Source of the DNA: Rhizobium sp. NXC24
GTDB lineage: Bacteria; Pseudomonadota; Alphaproteobacteria; Rhizobiales; Rhizobiaceae
NCBI RefSeq assembly: GCF_002944315.1
Contig: NZ_CP024314.1
Location: forward strand, 1,178,001 to 1,242,000
Direction of reading: 5' to 3'
DNA length: 64,000 nucleotides
In this document: one piece after another, positions 46,820 through 55,826 of the stretch
Layout of the letters: the number at the start of each line of letters is the position of its first letter
How positions within the stretch are numbered: position 1 is the stretch's first letter
The notes under the pieces: model-generated
Told to the model about the DNA's origin: nothing
Database searches by the model: none
What the model saw: only the letters and a program-made list of their open reading frames with translations
Made by a program: the position numbers and the translations under genes

Positions 46820-47180
46820 CACAAAAGCCCAATTGCATTTATATCAATGCCAGCGCGCCGAAGCGCTGCATCGACAGCCGAACACAATGCGAAAACGCAC
46901 TTTCAGCCTCGGATTGATTTGGTTGGTAAGAGCCGATCCAGCGGTGTGCTGCCTGCCTTTTCAACATGCGCACCGCCGTCGCGCGAGACAAATACTCCGC
47001 GCGCCTCAGCAACTCTCGATGCCTAAAACTCCCATTCAAGGGATTGCTTGTAAACCCCTCGCACGAAGTTTTTTGCTGCGATGCACATGTGCCGCATCTC
47101 TGCCACCTCTTGACGATCGGCCTCTTCGGGAACAACGCCGGCACATTGGGGTTCGGAGCCACCAACCATTGGAGGACCCC
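46820..47180. other. Divergent intergenic region
   Basis: About 360 bases. A frame runs through it into the DUF892 gene but lacks protein character before 47181. It holds the GSR-type promoter at 47129-47153; no promoter was recognised for the leftward exported protein. Confidence 0.5.
47129..47153 (+). promoter_or_regulatory. General-stress promoter of DUF892 gene
   Basis: GGAAC-N17-GTT, 27 bases before ATG 47181; the GGAGG ribosome binding site follows at 47171. Confidence 0.8.
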
Positions 47181-47693
47181 ATGGCAGACAGCGAAATCCG
47201 CGACGTTTTTATCGTCGGCCTCAAGAATGCCCATGCGATGGAAAATCAGGCGCTCAGCATCATGAAGCCGCAACTGTCGCGCATCGAAAATTATCCGGAA
47301 GTTGCTGCGAAACTCGAGCAGCACATTCGCGAAACCGAAGGTCAGCTTGTGCGCCTTGAGGAGATTCTCGAGGGGCTTGACGAAGACCATTCGATATTCA
47401 AGGACATGGCCCTGTCGTTCACCGGCGCGATGACGGCCATGGGTCACACGATGGCGGGCGATGAGATCCTGAAGAATTCCTTTGCCAATTTCGCATTCGA
47501 AAACTTTGAGATCGCCGCCTACAAGTGCTTGTTGACCGTCGCCGATGCCGGCGGCTTCGCTGCCGCGACGACCGCCCTGCAGTCCAATCTCGCCGAAGAG
47601 CAGGCGATGGCAAGATGGCTTGATGTCAATCTGGCCGCTGTCACCCAGAAATTCCTGCTGCTGCGGAAAGGAGGAGCGGCCGCCAAGCTCTGA
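47181..47693 (+). CDS. DUF892 (YciE/YciF-like) ferritin-like protein
   Basis: 170 residues. Four-helix ferritin-like fold with acidic/His residues AHAMENQAL, EQHIRETEGQL, FENFEIAAYKCLL and LAEEQAMARWLD in the positions typical of the family. YciF-type proteins are stress-induced and bind a di-metal centre; their reaction is unknown. GGAGG lies five bases before the ATG. Longer upstream frame rejected. Confidence 0.9.
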   Translation: MADSEIRDVFIVGLKNAHAMENQALSIMKPQLSRIENYPEVAAKLEQHIRETEGQLVRLEEILEGLDEDHSIFKDMALSFTGAMTAMGHTMAGDEILKNSFANFAFENFEIAAYKCLLTVADAGGFAAATTALQSNLAEEQAMARWLDVNLAAVTQKFLLLRKGGAAAKL

Positions 47694-47823
47694 CCGAGAC
47701 GCCATGCGCGATCGATCGCGGACAACCTTAGGGACCCACCGCCCGCGAAAACGAACGGGACGGCGCGATCGTCAGTTCTATGGGAGCGCCTCCACGAGTT
47801 CCACCGGATCGGTCGATAGAACC

Positions 47824-47913
47824 ATGCGCATTCTGTTTTGGCTGTGCCTGGCGGCCCTAACGGTTGCCGCTGCGATCTGGTTCGTTACAGGACCCACCGT
47901 TGGGTGGCCATGA
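47824..47913 (+). CDS. Candidate 29-residue single-pass membrane peptide
   Basis: ATG 47824 opens a frame for MRILFWLCLAALTVAAAIWF followed by a short polar tail. It is strongly hydrophobic, as in small stress membrane proteins. No ribosome binding site is clear. A leftward GSR-type promoter at 47938-47962 would transcribe its antisense strand. Confidence 0.35.
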   Translation: MRILFWLCLAALTVAAAIWFVTGPTVGWP

Positions 47914-47937
47914 TGAAGATCCTCGATTCTCACAAAG

Positions 47938-47962
47938 AACCAACGACAAGCTTTTCTGTTCC
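47938..47962 (-). promoter_or_regulatory. Orphan leftward general-stress promoter
   Basis: GGAAC-N17-GTT on the leftward strand with no leftward gene for over a kilobase. It could produce a non-coding RNA antisense to the small membrane ORF, or be accidental. Confidence 0.4.
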
Positions 47963-48055
47963 AATCGCTAAGCCCCTTAGGCTGAAAACCCAATCATACG
48001 ATTGATTATATCTTACGTCTTTGATTCAATGTGCCAGTTTGAAGGAGATTGGATC

Positions 48056-48805
48056 ATGGCAGGGGAATTCTGGCTCGATGATTATCAGTGGGCAGCGATT
48101 GAACCACTGCTGCCGACTAACCAACCCGGATCGCCCCCACCGACGACCGCCGCGTGATCAGCGGCATCATTCATGTGTTGAAGTCTGGCTGCCGCTGGCA
48201 GGATTGCCCGGCCTGCTATGGACCTTCGACGACGATTTATAACGGTTCCATCGATGGTCGGCGCGTGGGATCTGGCGTCAGCTATTCGATGCACTGGTCA
48301 AGACGGATGACACCGATATCCAGTGATCGACAGCACAACCGCCAAATCCCACCGCTCGGCTGCGGGCGGAAAAGGGGGGGCGGGTGCCTGGGCCATCGGT
48401 CGCTCGCGAGGCGGCAGATCGACAAAATCCATGCTGTTGTCGATCGTTGCGGCCGCCCCGTCGCGGTTAAAATAACACCCGGACAGCGCGGCGACGCTCC
48501 TGTCGCCATAAGCCTGCTCGAACCCCTGCCGCCTAGTCGTCTCTGCGCTGCCGATACCGCCTATGACAGCAATGCCCTGCGGCTCTTCCTCATTCAGCGA
48601 GGAACCCATCCTGTCATTCCCAATAACCCGACCCGCAAACGAATCCAGCCGTTCGATCCCCAGGCCTACAAATGCAGAAACATCATCGAATGCATGTTTT
48701 GTCGTCTTAAGGACTGGCGAGCTTGTCGCAACACGCTACGACAAGCTCGCCATAAACTTCGCCGCAGCATGCTATATCGCTGTAATCATCAATTGGTGGA
48801 TTTGA
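48056..48805 (+). pseudogene. IS5-family transposase, decayed by several frameshifts
   Basis: Starts MAGEFWLDDYQWAAIEPLLP, hits a stop at 48155 in that frame, continues in another frame as VISGIIHVLKSGCRWQDC, shifts again before KIHAVVDRCGRPVAVKITPG and AADTAYDSNALRLFL, and ends in a third frame as DKLAINFAAACYIAVIINWW. Intact relatives are one DDE protein of about 250 residues. At least three indels are needed to restore it, so it cannot make active transposase. GATTCAAT at 48023-48030 and its near inverse at about 48811 may be remnants of terminal repeats. Confidence 0.85.
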
Positions 48806-48972
48806 TTGAGTCTCGACCCAGGGATCGCTGTGCGCATTAGGGCTTGTCGGTGGGCTTTTAGATATGGGCCGAGGCCGCGACATTGAAAACCGGGTTCCGG
48901 CGCGTGTGCGGCCCTGATAGTTTCGCCGATGCGCGCGGCCGTGGACCACTGCATCGACCTTGAAGCGGCGCC

Positions 48973-49290
48973 TCAGCTCTTGGATCTTGCAACGCCTTGG
49001 TTGTTTTCCGCGACCGAGCCTGTAAGCGGGGCACTTTGACGCTTTGCGCTCACCCGATCGGTCGATAGAGACGGTGGTGCCTCGGGTGCCTGTATGGCCT
49101 GCGTCGCAGACTCCGTCTCTTCGGTTGCCGAGGGTATTGCATCCTGTTCGGCCTGCATTTGATACTGTTCTTGTTCGATCTCGCTGTCGGCACGCTGCCA
49201 ATGATCGAGATCCTGGCCTTCCGGCCGCCCTTCTTGCTCCCAAATTTGATAGGCGCGCAGGCGGATCTTCTCGTCCCTTGAAGCTTGCAT
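48973..49290 (-). CDS. DUF2934 protein
   Basis: 105 residues from ATG 49290 (GGAG six bases upstream); ATG 49302 is an alternative. The N-terminal DUF2934 helix pair reads RLRAYQIWEQEGRPEGQDLDHW. The rest is Glu/Gln/Ser-rich and probably disordered. Function unknown, frequent in rhizobia. A GSR-type promoter lies 82-106 bases upstream. Confidence 0.85.
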   Translation of the reverse strand: MQASRDEKIRLRAYQIWEQEGRPEGQDLDHWQRADSEIEQEQYQMQAEQDAIPSATEETESATQAIQAPEAPPSLSTDRVSAKRQSAPLTGSVAENNQGVARSKS

Positions 49291-49371
49291 GGTCTTCTCC
49301 ATCGCTCCGGCTCTTGAGGAAAATCAGTTCTTGGCGTCGGCACTTCTTGGCGCCGCCGTTGAACGACCTCG

Positions 49372-49396
49372 AACCATCGCGCACTGTGAATGTTCC
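49372..49396 (-). promoter_or_regulatory. General-stress promoter of DUF2934 gene
   Basis: GGAAC-N17-GTT on the leftward strand, 82 bases before ATG 49290. Confidence 0.75.
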
Positions 49397-49499
49397 CGCG
49401 TTCTTCGGTCGCTGGAGCTTTTTCTTCGCATGTCCTTGTAAGTGCTGTCGGCCTTTTGTTATTTTCAGAAACCTGGGAAAGCGGCGCGGCTTCGAGATC

Positions 49500-50003
49500 T
49501 CAGCCGAAGTCCTCATCGAGTTGAGCCGCGAGTTGCTGGCGGGCGCGGTTTATCCGGCTCTTTATCGTGCCGATCGCACATCCGAATTTTTCCGCCGCAT
49601 CGTCGTAAGAGCGGCCCTCAATAACCACATATTCCAACACCGCCCGATAAGGCTCCGGCAGCCGGTTGCAGGCTCGCTCGAGTTCCTTCGCGCGGATCGT
49701 CCATTCCTGCGAGGGTGCCTCCACACCGAATCCGGAGACGCACTTCTTGCTGCCGGGCGACTCCCGCTTGGCTATGCGGAATTTCGTGCAGAAGGTGTTG
49801 CGCATGATGGTGAACAGCCAGGATTTTAGCCGTGTGCCTGGATCGAACTGGTCAAGATTGGCGAGGGCCTTCGTCAAGGTTTCCTGAACCAAGTCATCGG
49901 CATCGGCGGAATTCCTATGGAAGGTTCTGGCAAAGGCGCGAAGAGCCGGAATGAGATTTACGATTTCAGCCTTTAAGTCGGCGGATCGGGACGTATCGTA
50001 CAC
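49500..50003 (-). CDS. ecfG: ECF sigma factor, EcfG/RpoE2 (general stress) type
   Basis: 167 residues, GTG 50003 six bases after AAGGAG. Sigma region 2 (DADDLVQETLTKALANLDQF, LKSWLFTIMRNTFCTKFR) and region 4 (LPEPYRAVLEYVVIEGRSYDDAAEKFGCAIGTIKSRINRAR), no extra C-terminal domain. The pattern is that of ECF15 sigma factors, the general stress sigma of Alphaproteobacteria that reads GGAAC/GTT promoters. Two such promoters precede it, implying autoregulation. Its usual partners phyR and nepR are not in this window, so it may be one of several paralogs. Confidence 0.85.
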   Translation of the reverse strand: MYDTSRSADLKAEIVNLIPALRAFARTFHRNSADADDLVQETLTKALANLDQFDPGTRLKSWLFTIMRNTFCTKFRIAKRESPGSKKCVSGFGVEAPSQEWTIRAKELERACNRLPEPYRAVLEYVVIEGRSYDDAAEKFGCAIGTIKSRINRARQQLAAQLDEDFG

Positions 50004-50203
50004 AACGCTCTCCTTATAGCCGCGTCATCGGGACGATCGACGCGATGTTTGCATCGCCCCGCTAATGCAAACGCGCGACTACCGCATCCGGCGTCCGGGC
50101 GGGGCGCCGGTCGGATCATTCCAACGATCTTGTATTGAGCGAGTTGCCGCGACGAAGCCTGACGCCCTTCAGGCTTCTCAAGCGCTCTTCGCGTCCCCTA
50201 GAG

Positions 50204-50228
50204 AACGACTCCGTCGCCAGCTTGTTCC
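50204..50228 (-). promoter_or_regulatory. General-stress promoter of ecfG, proximal
   Basis: GGAAC-N16-CGTT (equal to N17-GTT) on the leftward strand, 201 bases before the GTG start of the sigma gene. Confidence 0.72.
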
Positions 50229-50419
50229 GTGCGGATACTCAAAATTCTTCGGCATCGTCTGATGCGATGTGTGAGGCCGGTTCTGATGAATAGACGTATG
50301 AATAAACTGGCACGTCGCCTGAAAATCGATCACCTCGTCCCGGACATAGGAAGGTGGACCGCGCAGGTGGCGACAGGGGCCTACAGGAAGGGACAAAAAT
50401 CCACGCGATCCAGCTTCCG

Positions 50420-50444
50420 AACTTGCGTCCATGCCCTAGGTTCC
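50420..50444 (-). promoter_or_regulatory. General-stress promoter of ecfG, distal
   Basis: GGAAC-N17-GTT on the leftward strand, 216 bases upstream of the proximal copy. It begins 19 bases after the end of the small gene at 50463. Confidence 0.6.
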
Positions 50445-50462
50445 CGTTCGGAAAAAATATAG

Positions 50463-50708
50463 CTATCCCCGATATTTGCCTTCGTTCATATCCGCGGGAT
50501 CATAGTTGAGATCCCAGTCCTTCTCCGGCTTTTTCTCGCCCGGCGGCCTCTTGTTCACTGTCGCGTCGTCCGATCCGGTAATCACCTTCGGCTTGGCGCT
50601 GGAGATACCGCTGTTGCGGCTCTTTTTGAGCAGCCTGCGATATTGGCCCTTCGCGTCCTTGTGAATGGCGGCTGCATCGTTTCCGCCAGGATTATCCGAT
50701 TTCGACAT
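50463..50708 (-). CDS. Small basic protein of unknown function
   Basis: 81 residues from ATG 50708, seven bases after AGGAGG. Lys/Asp/Asn-rich and probably disordered (KSDNPGGNDAAAIHKDAKGQ, EKKPEKDWDLNYDPADMNEG). It is not NepR: the conserved NepR helix motif is absent. A weak GSR-type promoter lies at 50790-50814. Same direction as ecfG, 459 bases away. Confidence 0.65.
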   Translation of the reverse strand: MSKSDNPGGNDAAAIHKDAKGQYRRLLKKSRNSGISSAKPKVITGSDDATVNKRPPGEKKPEKDWDLNYDPADMNEGKYRG

Positions 50709-50789
50709 TTGCTTGCCTCCTATCGCAGGGCTTCGTTGTGACAGGGTGGGCCGTCGTTCAACATCCATTCCAATCCGCTCCTTTTGAGC

Positions 50790-50814
50790 AAAGCCTCCGC
50801 GGCCGATTGGTTCC
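50790..50814 (-). promoter_or_regulatory. Weak general-stress promoter
   Basis: GGAAC-N17-TTT: the G of GTT is replaced, but the GGAAC-N18-TT core is kept. It lies 82 bases before ATG 50708. Confidence 0.4.
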
Positions 50815-51027
50815 CCGCTTGCCAAGATTTCCTGCGCAGAGGCAAATCCATCACAGGCTGCCGGGTGCGTTCCATGCGCATGGCAGCACCCAAAGGATTT
50901 GACGTCGCGCATATCTCCTCCTCGTATTGATCACCGTTCTGGCCGTCATGGTGGCTGAAAAGAGATCGGCAACCGAAGATCGAAACGCGGGAGATATTCG
51001 ACGGTAAATCCCCTGCCCCTCACGAAT

Positions 51028-51052
51028 GGAACAAACTCTGCCGCCGCTGGTT
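51028..51052 (+). promoter_or_regulatory. General-stress promoter of CheB gene
   Basis: GGAAC-N17-GTT, 22 bases before ATG 51075, giving a very short leader that still contains GAGG. Confidence 0.78.
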
Positions 51053-51074
51053 TCCCCTGGCATGTGAGGGTGTG

Positions 51075-52130
51075 ATGGCAAATCGCGACATCATCGTCAT
51101 TGGCGGATCGGCGGGATCATCCGATCCCCTGAGAACCATTCTAGGCGCCCTGCCTCACAACCTGAAGGCGGCGGTGATCATCATTGTCCACGTCCCGGCA
51201 AATAGCTCCGGTATATTCAGGTCCGTGGCCTCCGCCTCCTGCAATTTGCCTGTAAAAAACGCCGAGGATGGCGATGTCATTCTACCTGGCCATGTCTACC
51301 TTGCTCCTCCCAACTACCACCTGCTAGTGATCAAGGAGAAGCTGGCCTTGGGAAACGGGCCCCGCGAAAATCTCTCTCGTCCCTCGATCGACTCGCTCTT
51401 TCGCTCCGCCGCCCTTTCCTATGGTCCAAGAACCATTGGTATCCTTCTCAGCGGCAGGATGAACGATGGCGCATCCGGCCTGGCGACAATAAAGAAAGCC
51501 GGGGGCATCGCCTTGGTTCAAGCTCCGACCGATGCGGCTTCCCCTGAAATGCCGACATCGGCATTGGAAGCCACTCCCGTCGATCTCAGTGCGACATCCG
51601 CGGAATTGGCAAAGGCAATCCTTCGCTTCGCATCGGAGCCGCCGGGGCCACTGCGACCGTTACCGGCAGGTGTCAGGATTGAAGTGGAGATCGCCGCAGG
51701 GGCGCGCGCAGACACCTCTAAAATCAAGGAACTAGCCGACACTTCCCCCTTGACATGCCCGGAATGCGGGGGTGTTTTATCGGAGGTGCGGGATACGCAA
51801 CCCCTGCGGTTTCGCTGCCAAATCGGCCATGCCTATACTGCGAAGGCACTAATTGCCGAACAGCGCGATTCCATTGATGTCGCCATGCGCGTGGCGCTGC
51901 GAATCGTGGAGGAACGCGCTGCTCTCGTCAGCCGTATGGCAAAGGAAGCCTCAAAGGCCAACCGCCTGGGCATGGCGGAAATGCATGAGGAGCGGGCTAG
52001 CGAATACAGAAAGCACGTAGATGTCTTGCGCACGGCCATTCTTCAGGGCATGGAAGACAAGGACCCTCACGAAAGCGGGTCTGAGGTCGTTGACCTCGAA
52101 ATGCATGCGGGAACGAAGCCGAAATCGTAA
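51075..52130 (+). CDS. CheB-type methylesterase protein with zinc-ribbon-like tail
   Basis: 351 residues from ATG 51075. CheB catalytic triad candidates are Ser in GGSAGSSDPL, His in IIVHVP and Asp in LLSGRMNDGASGL. No receiver domain. After a linker comes CPECGG...RFRCQIGHAY, a Cys4/Cys-His zinc-ribbon pattern, then a helical tail. Stand-alone CheB proteins with this tail usually occur beside CheB/CheR kinases, as here (next gene 39 bases on). Target is unknown; no chemoreceptor gene is nearby. Confidence 0.85.
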   Translation: MANRDIIVIGGSAGSSDPLRTILGALPHNLKAAVIIIVHVPANSSGIFRSVASASCNLPVKNAEDGDVILPGHVYLAPPNYHLLVIKEKLALGNGPRENLSRPSIDSLFRSAALSYGPRTIGILLSGRMNDGASGLATIKKAGGIALVQAPTDAASPEMPTSALEATPVDLSATSAELAKAILRFASEPPGPLRPLPAGVRIEVEIAAGARADTSKIKELADTSPLTCPECGGVLSEVRDTQPLRFRCQIGHAYTAKALIAEQRDSIDVAMRVALRIVEERAALVSRMAKEASKANRLGMAEMHEERASEYRKHVDVLRTAILQGMEDKDPHESGSEVVDLEMHAGTKPKS

Positions 52131-52169
52131 TGGGCCGTCTCGGCGGCTCGACAGCATGGAACGCCAGAC

Positions 52170-55100
52170 GTGACAAAGAAATCTCGGGTAAAAAAAAGCG
52201 ACGAGCTTTTGACTGATGCCGGAGTTGAAAACAACGAAGGTGCTGCTTTGCGGTTGCCGATCGTAGTCGGGATCGGAGCTTCCGGGATGGAGACCGGCGG
52301 CCTCGAAGTTTTCCTCGAGCATATGCACTCTTCTCCGGGCGCCGTATTTGTCATCGTACTGCAATATCGCGACGCTTTCGATCAGGACGCATTGCAGGCC
52401 CGTCTGGCGACAGTGAGCGGCCGCATCGTGCGGTGGGCCTCGAATGGGGAAGCAATAGAATCCGAGCGCATCTATATCGTTCCGGCTGGCGTGACCGCCG
52501 CCTTGAAAAATGACCGGCTGCTGATAAATCACGCATTCGACACATCCGGTGAACGCGGGACCATGGACAGCTTCCTGGTCTCTTTGGCCGAGCAGGAGCA
52601 AAAGCGGGCCATCGGGGTTGTTATGAGCGGCTGCGGGACGGACGGCACTCTCGGCGTTATTGCTGTCAAGGAGCAAGGCGGGTTGGCGCTAGCGGAAAGG
52701 GGCCCGGAATTTGTCGACATATCCCACCCGTCCTCACAGCCGAAAAGCGCGGCTGCGGTGGCGGACCTGGTGTTGTCTGCCGAGGAACTGGCAACCCGCA
52801 TCAAGGCGCAGATTCGCAGCCTCCAGCGCCAGACGCTGGCGCAGGATTTCGACGAACTGGTTATGCAAGCCGGGCCGCAGTTGACGCGGATTGCCGCCGT
52901 GCTTCGCAACAGGACAGGTCACGACTTTCATGGCTATAAGCCCAATACGTTCTTGCGGCGCGTGCAGCGCCGCATTCAGGTAACACAGACTGATACCATC
53001 GAAAATTATCTTGAATTTCTGCGTTCCGATGCCGACGAGGCAAATAGCCTGTTCAACGACCTGCTGATCGGCGTGACGCATTTCTTCCGGGATGCGAAAG
53101 AGTTCGAATATCTCGAACGCGAGGTCATTCCGAAACTTTTCGAAGGCAAGGGAGCGGGCGATCACATCCGTATATGGGTGCTTGGCTGCGCCACGGGCGA
53201 AGAAGCATATTCCATTGCTATTCTTTTGCGTGAACAGATGGCGAGGCTCGACATCGTGCCGCACATCCAGATCTTTGCCACCGATATTGATAACCGCGCG
53301 CTGGCGCAGGCGCGTGTCGGACGATATGCCGCCTCCGCTATCAAGGATGTTACGCCCGAGCGTCTGGCGCGATGGTTCGTCAAGGAGGGCGAAACCTATT
53401 GCGTGGTCAAGGAACTGCGGGAAATGTGCCTGTTTTCGCAGCACAATCTCATCAAGGATGCACCCTTCTCAAGGCTCGACATGGTTTCGTGCCGCAACCT
53501 GCTGATTTATCTGGGCGCAGAACTTCAGAACAGGGTCATTCCCCTCTTTCATTTCGCGCTGCGGCCCGGTGGCTATCTCTTCCTTGGAAATTCCGAAAAT
53601 GTCAGCCGGCACGGAAAGCTTTTTTCCCCAATAGATCGCCGCTTCCGGATATTTCGACAAATCGAAACCATGACGCGTCTGCTGCCGGATTTTCCGCTGT
53701 CGGCGGCAACCGAGCGCAATCCGTCCACGGCCACGCCGTCGGGAATGCGCTCGGCCGTCAACAATGTTTCCGTACTGACGAAGCAGGCCGAGCGGATCAT
53801 GGAGCGGTATGCGCCTGCTTACATGATCGTCGACGAAAACCATGATGTGCTGCATTTTTCCGGCCGCACCGGCAAGTTCATCGATCCGCCTTCGGGTCAT
53901 GCCAGTCTCAATGTCTTTAGTCTGATCCATCGTGATCTGCGCATAGATTTGCGTGCAGCGCTCCATAAGGCAGAGACCGATAAGGCAACGGTCAAAGTCA
54001 GTGGCTTGAAGATCGGTCAAAACGGCAGCGCGTTGGTGGTGACCATGTCGATCGAACCGATCGATCCCGCGCCGGGGCAGCCACGCCGTTTCATGGTGAT
54101 CCTCCAGGATGGCCATGTGGTTGGCGAGGATGGCGCCGGCGGCGTCATTCCATCCGCCGGTCAGGAAGAACATGTGCGGCGCCTGGAAGACGAGCTTCGC
54201 CAGGCACACGACCGGCTTCAGGCTACGGTCGAGGAGCTGGAAAGCACCAACGAGGAATTGAAGGCTTCGAACGAGGAGTACCAGTCCGTCAACGAAGAGC
54301 TTCAATCGTCGAACGAGGAACTCGAGACCTCCAAGGAAGAACTCCAGTCACTCAACGAAGAACTCCAGACGGTCAACGGTGAACTCGCTCATCGCGTGGA
54401 AGAACTGGCGCGCGCAAATTCCGATCTCAGGAATCTGCTCGACAGCACGCAGATTGCCGCTGTTTTTCTAGACAACGATCTGCGCATCAAAAGCTTCACG
54501 CCCGCGATCACCGATATCTTCCATCTCATCGATACCGATCTCGGCAGACCGATCCATCACATTGCCACGAGAATTGCCTATGACGATCTCGAGCAGGATG
54601 CGCGTCGCGTCATCCGAACGCTGAGCAGTATGGAACGGGAGACGAAAAACCCGCAGACCGGTTCGCAATATCTCATCCGCGTGCTCCCCTATCGCAGCGT
54701 CGACAATGTGATCGAGGGTGCCGTCCTGACCTTCATGGACGTGACGGCGCTCGTAAGGGCAGAAGAACGCCTGCGTGACCGCGAAGCGCTTCTGCGTTCT
54801 GTCGTCGAAGGCATTCCGCAGCTTGTCTGGCGCGCGGCAGCAGAAGGCAATTGGACCTGGAGCAGTCCGCAATGGACGACCTACACCGGACAAACCGAGA
54901 TTGCATCGCTGGGCAGAGGCTGGCTTGAACCGATATATCCCGATGATCGCAAGAAGGTCCTCGAAGCCTGGAAGGAAGCCGAAAGCACCGGACTGCTCGA
55001 ATTGGAACACCGCCTCTTCAATGCCGAAACGAATGGATACAGAACCGTGCATCTTCGTGCCCGGCCAGTGAAGAACGATGCCGGCAAGGTAGTCGAATGG

Positions 55101-55760
55101 TTCGGGACGGCGACCGATGTGCATGAAATGCAGCTTCTTCAAGAGCATCAGCAGATATTGCTGCATGAGCTTCAGCACCGTGTGCGCAATACGCTTGCGA
55201 TTGTTCGTTCGATTGCCGCCCATACTGCCGAAACGAGCGATACGGTGGCAGACTATGCCCGTCATCTGGAAGGCCGCATCAATGCAATGGCCAGAACGCA
55301 GACCTTGTTGACGAGTGCGCCGGATGCCCCAATTGACCTCAGAGGCCTGATCGAAAGCGAAATATCCGCACAGACCGGTAAGGATGAAAATCCGGTTACG
55401 ATAACTGGCCCGGACGCGGCGCTTTTCGGGAAAGTGGCTGAAAATATGAGTCTCGCGATTCACGAATTGACAAGCAACGCGGTGAAATATGGTGCGTTGT
55501 CGAAAGAAGGCGGCGAGTTGCACGTATCATTCCATAATCATAGTGACGGCAAAAAGCCTTCTCTGAAGCTGGTCTGGCAAGAGACAGGGCTTACGGGATT
55601 GCCGGAGAAGCCGGCACGGCGCGGATTTGGGTCGGAGCTGATTGAAAGTGTAGTGCCGTATCAGTTCGGCGGCACCGGACGGATCGAATTTACGCCGGAA
55701 GGATTGATCTGCACCATCGAACTTCCTCTTTCCGAGAAGATCAAGCTGCATGACCATTAA
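52170..55760 (+). CDS. CheB/CheR-PAS-PAS-HWE hybrid sensor kinase
   Basis: 1196 residues, GTG start. In order: CheB-like domain (about 25-200; GIGASGM Ser and MSGCGTDG Asp kept, but the expected catalytic His in VLQH reads VLQY); CheR methyltransferase (about 225-490; WVLGCATGEEAYS); long coiled coil (about 655-745; repeated S/T-NEEL units); PAS (about 750-870); PAS_3 (about 875-985; WTWSSPQWTTYTGQ); HWE kinase (about 990-1190; LLHELQHRVRNTLA phospho-acceptor His, AIHELTSNAVKYGALS N-box, VWQE). HWE kinases feed the alphaproteobacterial general stress response, which fits the nearby ecfG. Cytoplasmic. No strong ribosome binding site, so translation may depend on the upstream cheB. Confidence 0.88.
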   Translation: MTKKSRVKKSDELLTDAGVENNEGAALRLPIVVGIGASGMETGGLEVFLEHMHSSPGAVFVIVLQYRDAFDQDALQARLATVSGRIVRWASNGEAIESERIYIVPAGVTAALKNDRLLINHAFDTSGERGTMDSFLVSLAEQEQKRAIGVVMSGCGTDGTLGVIAVKEQGGLALAERGPEFVDISHPSSQPKSAAAVADLVLSAEELATRIKAQIRSLQRQTLAQDFDELVMQAGPQLTRIAAVLRNRTGHDFHGYKPNTFLRRVQRRIQVTQTDTIENYLEFLRSDADEANSLFNDLLIGVTHFFRDAKEFEYLEREVIPKLFEGKGAGDHIRIWVLGCATGEEAYSIAILLREQMARLDIVPHIQIFATDIDNRALAQARVGRYAASAIKDVTPERLARWFVKEGETYCVVKELREMCLFSQHNLIKDAPFSRLDMVSCRNLLIYLGAELQNRVIPLFHFALRPGGYLFLGNSENVSRHGKLFSPIDRRFRIFRQIETMTRLLPDFPLSAATERNPSTATPSGMRSAVNNVSVLTKQAERIMERYAPAYMIVDENHDVLHFSGRTGKFIDPPSGHASLNVFSLIHRDLRIDLRAALHKAETDKATVKVSGLKIGQNGSALVVTMSIEPIDPAPGQPRRFMVILQDGHVVGEDGAGGVIPSAGQEEHVRRLEDELRQAHDRLQATVEELESTNEELKASNEEYQSVNEELQSSNEELETSKEELQSLNEELQTVNGELAHRVEELARANSDLRNLLDSTQIAAVFLDNDLRIKSFTPAITDIFHLIDTDLGRPIHHIATRIAYDDLEQDARRVIRTLSSMERETKNPQTGSQYLIRVLPYRSVDNVIEGAVLTFMDVTALVRAEERLRDREALLRSVVEGIPQLVWRAAAEGNWTWSSPQWTTYTGQTEIASLGRGWLEPIYPDDRKKVLEAWKEAESTGLLELEHRLFNAETNGYRTVHLRARPVKNDAGKVVEWFGTATDVHEMQLLQEHQQILLHELQHRVRNTLAIVRSIAAHTAETSDTVADYARHLEGRINAMARTQTLLTSAPDAPIDLRGLIESEISAQTGKDENPVTITGPDAALFGKVAENMSLAIHELTSNAVKYGALSKEGGELHVSFHNHSDGKKPSLKLVWQETGLTGLPEKPARRGFGSELIESVVPYQFGGTGRIEFTPEGLICTIELPLSEKIKLHDH

Positions 55761-55826
55761 ACATAATCTGTGGCAAAGGCCTAATTTAAGGACCTTTACC
55801 ATCCTCCGGACGTTCGGTCTGGCAAG

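Larger units (their letters stand above)
50004..50462. other. Long leader region of ecfG
   Basis: About 460 bases without a supported gene. It contains two leftward GSR-type promoters (50204-50228 and 50420-50444). A rightward frame from 50229 is open but has no ribosome binding site. Confidence 0.5.
50709..51074. other. Divergent intergenic region
   Basis: About 366 bases between the leftward small gene and the rightward CheB gene. It holds the weak leftward promoter at 50790-50814 and the exact rightward one at 51028-51052. No further gene is supported. Confidence 0.5.

Noticed and set aside
46773..47180. 136-residue N-terminal extension of the DUF892 protein
   Set aside because: The ribosome binding site GGAGG at 47171 and the stress promoter at 47129-47153 place the start at 47181.
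50229..50462. Rightward 77-residue frame upstream of ecfG
   Set aside because: No ribosome binding site, Arg-rich shadow composition, overlaps two leftward promoters.
50463..50708. Small gene beside ecfG as a NepR anti-sigma factor
   Set aside because: The product lacks the NepR helix motif and is disordered and Lys/Asp-rich.
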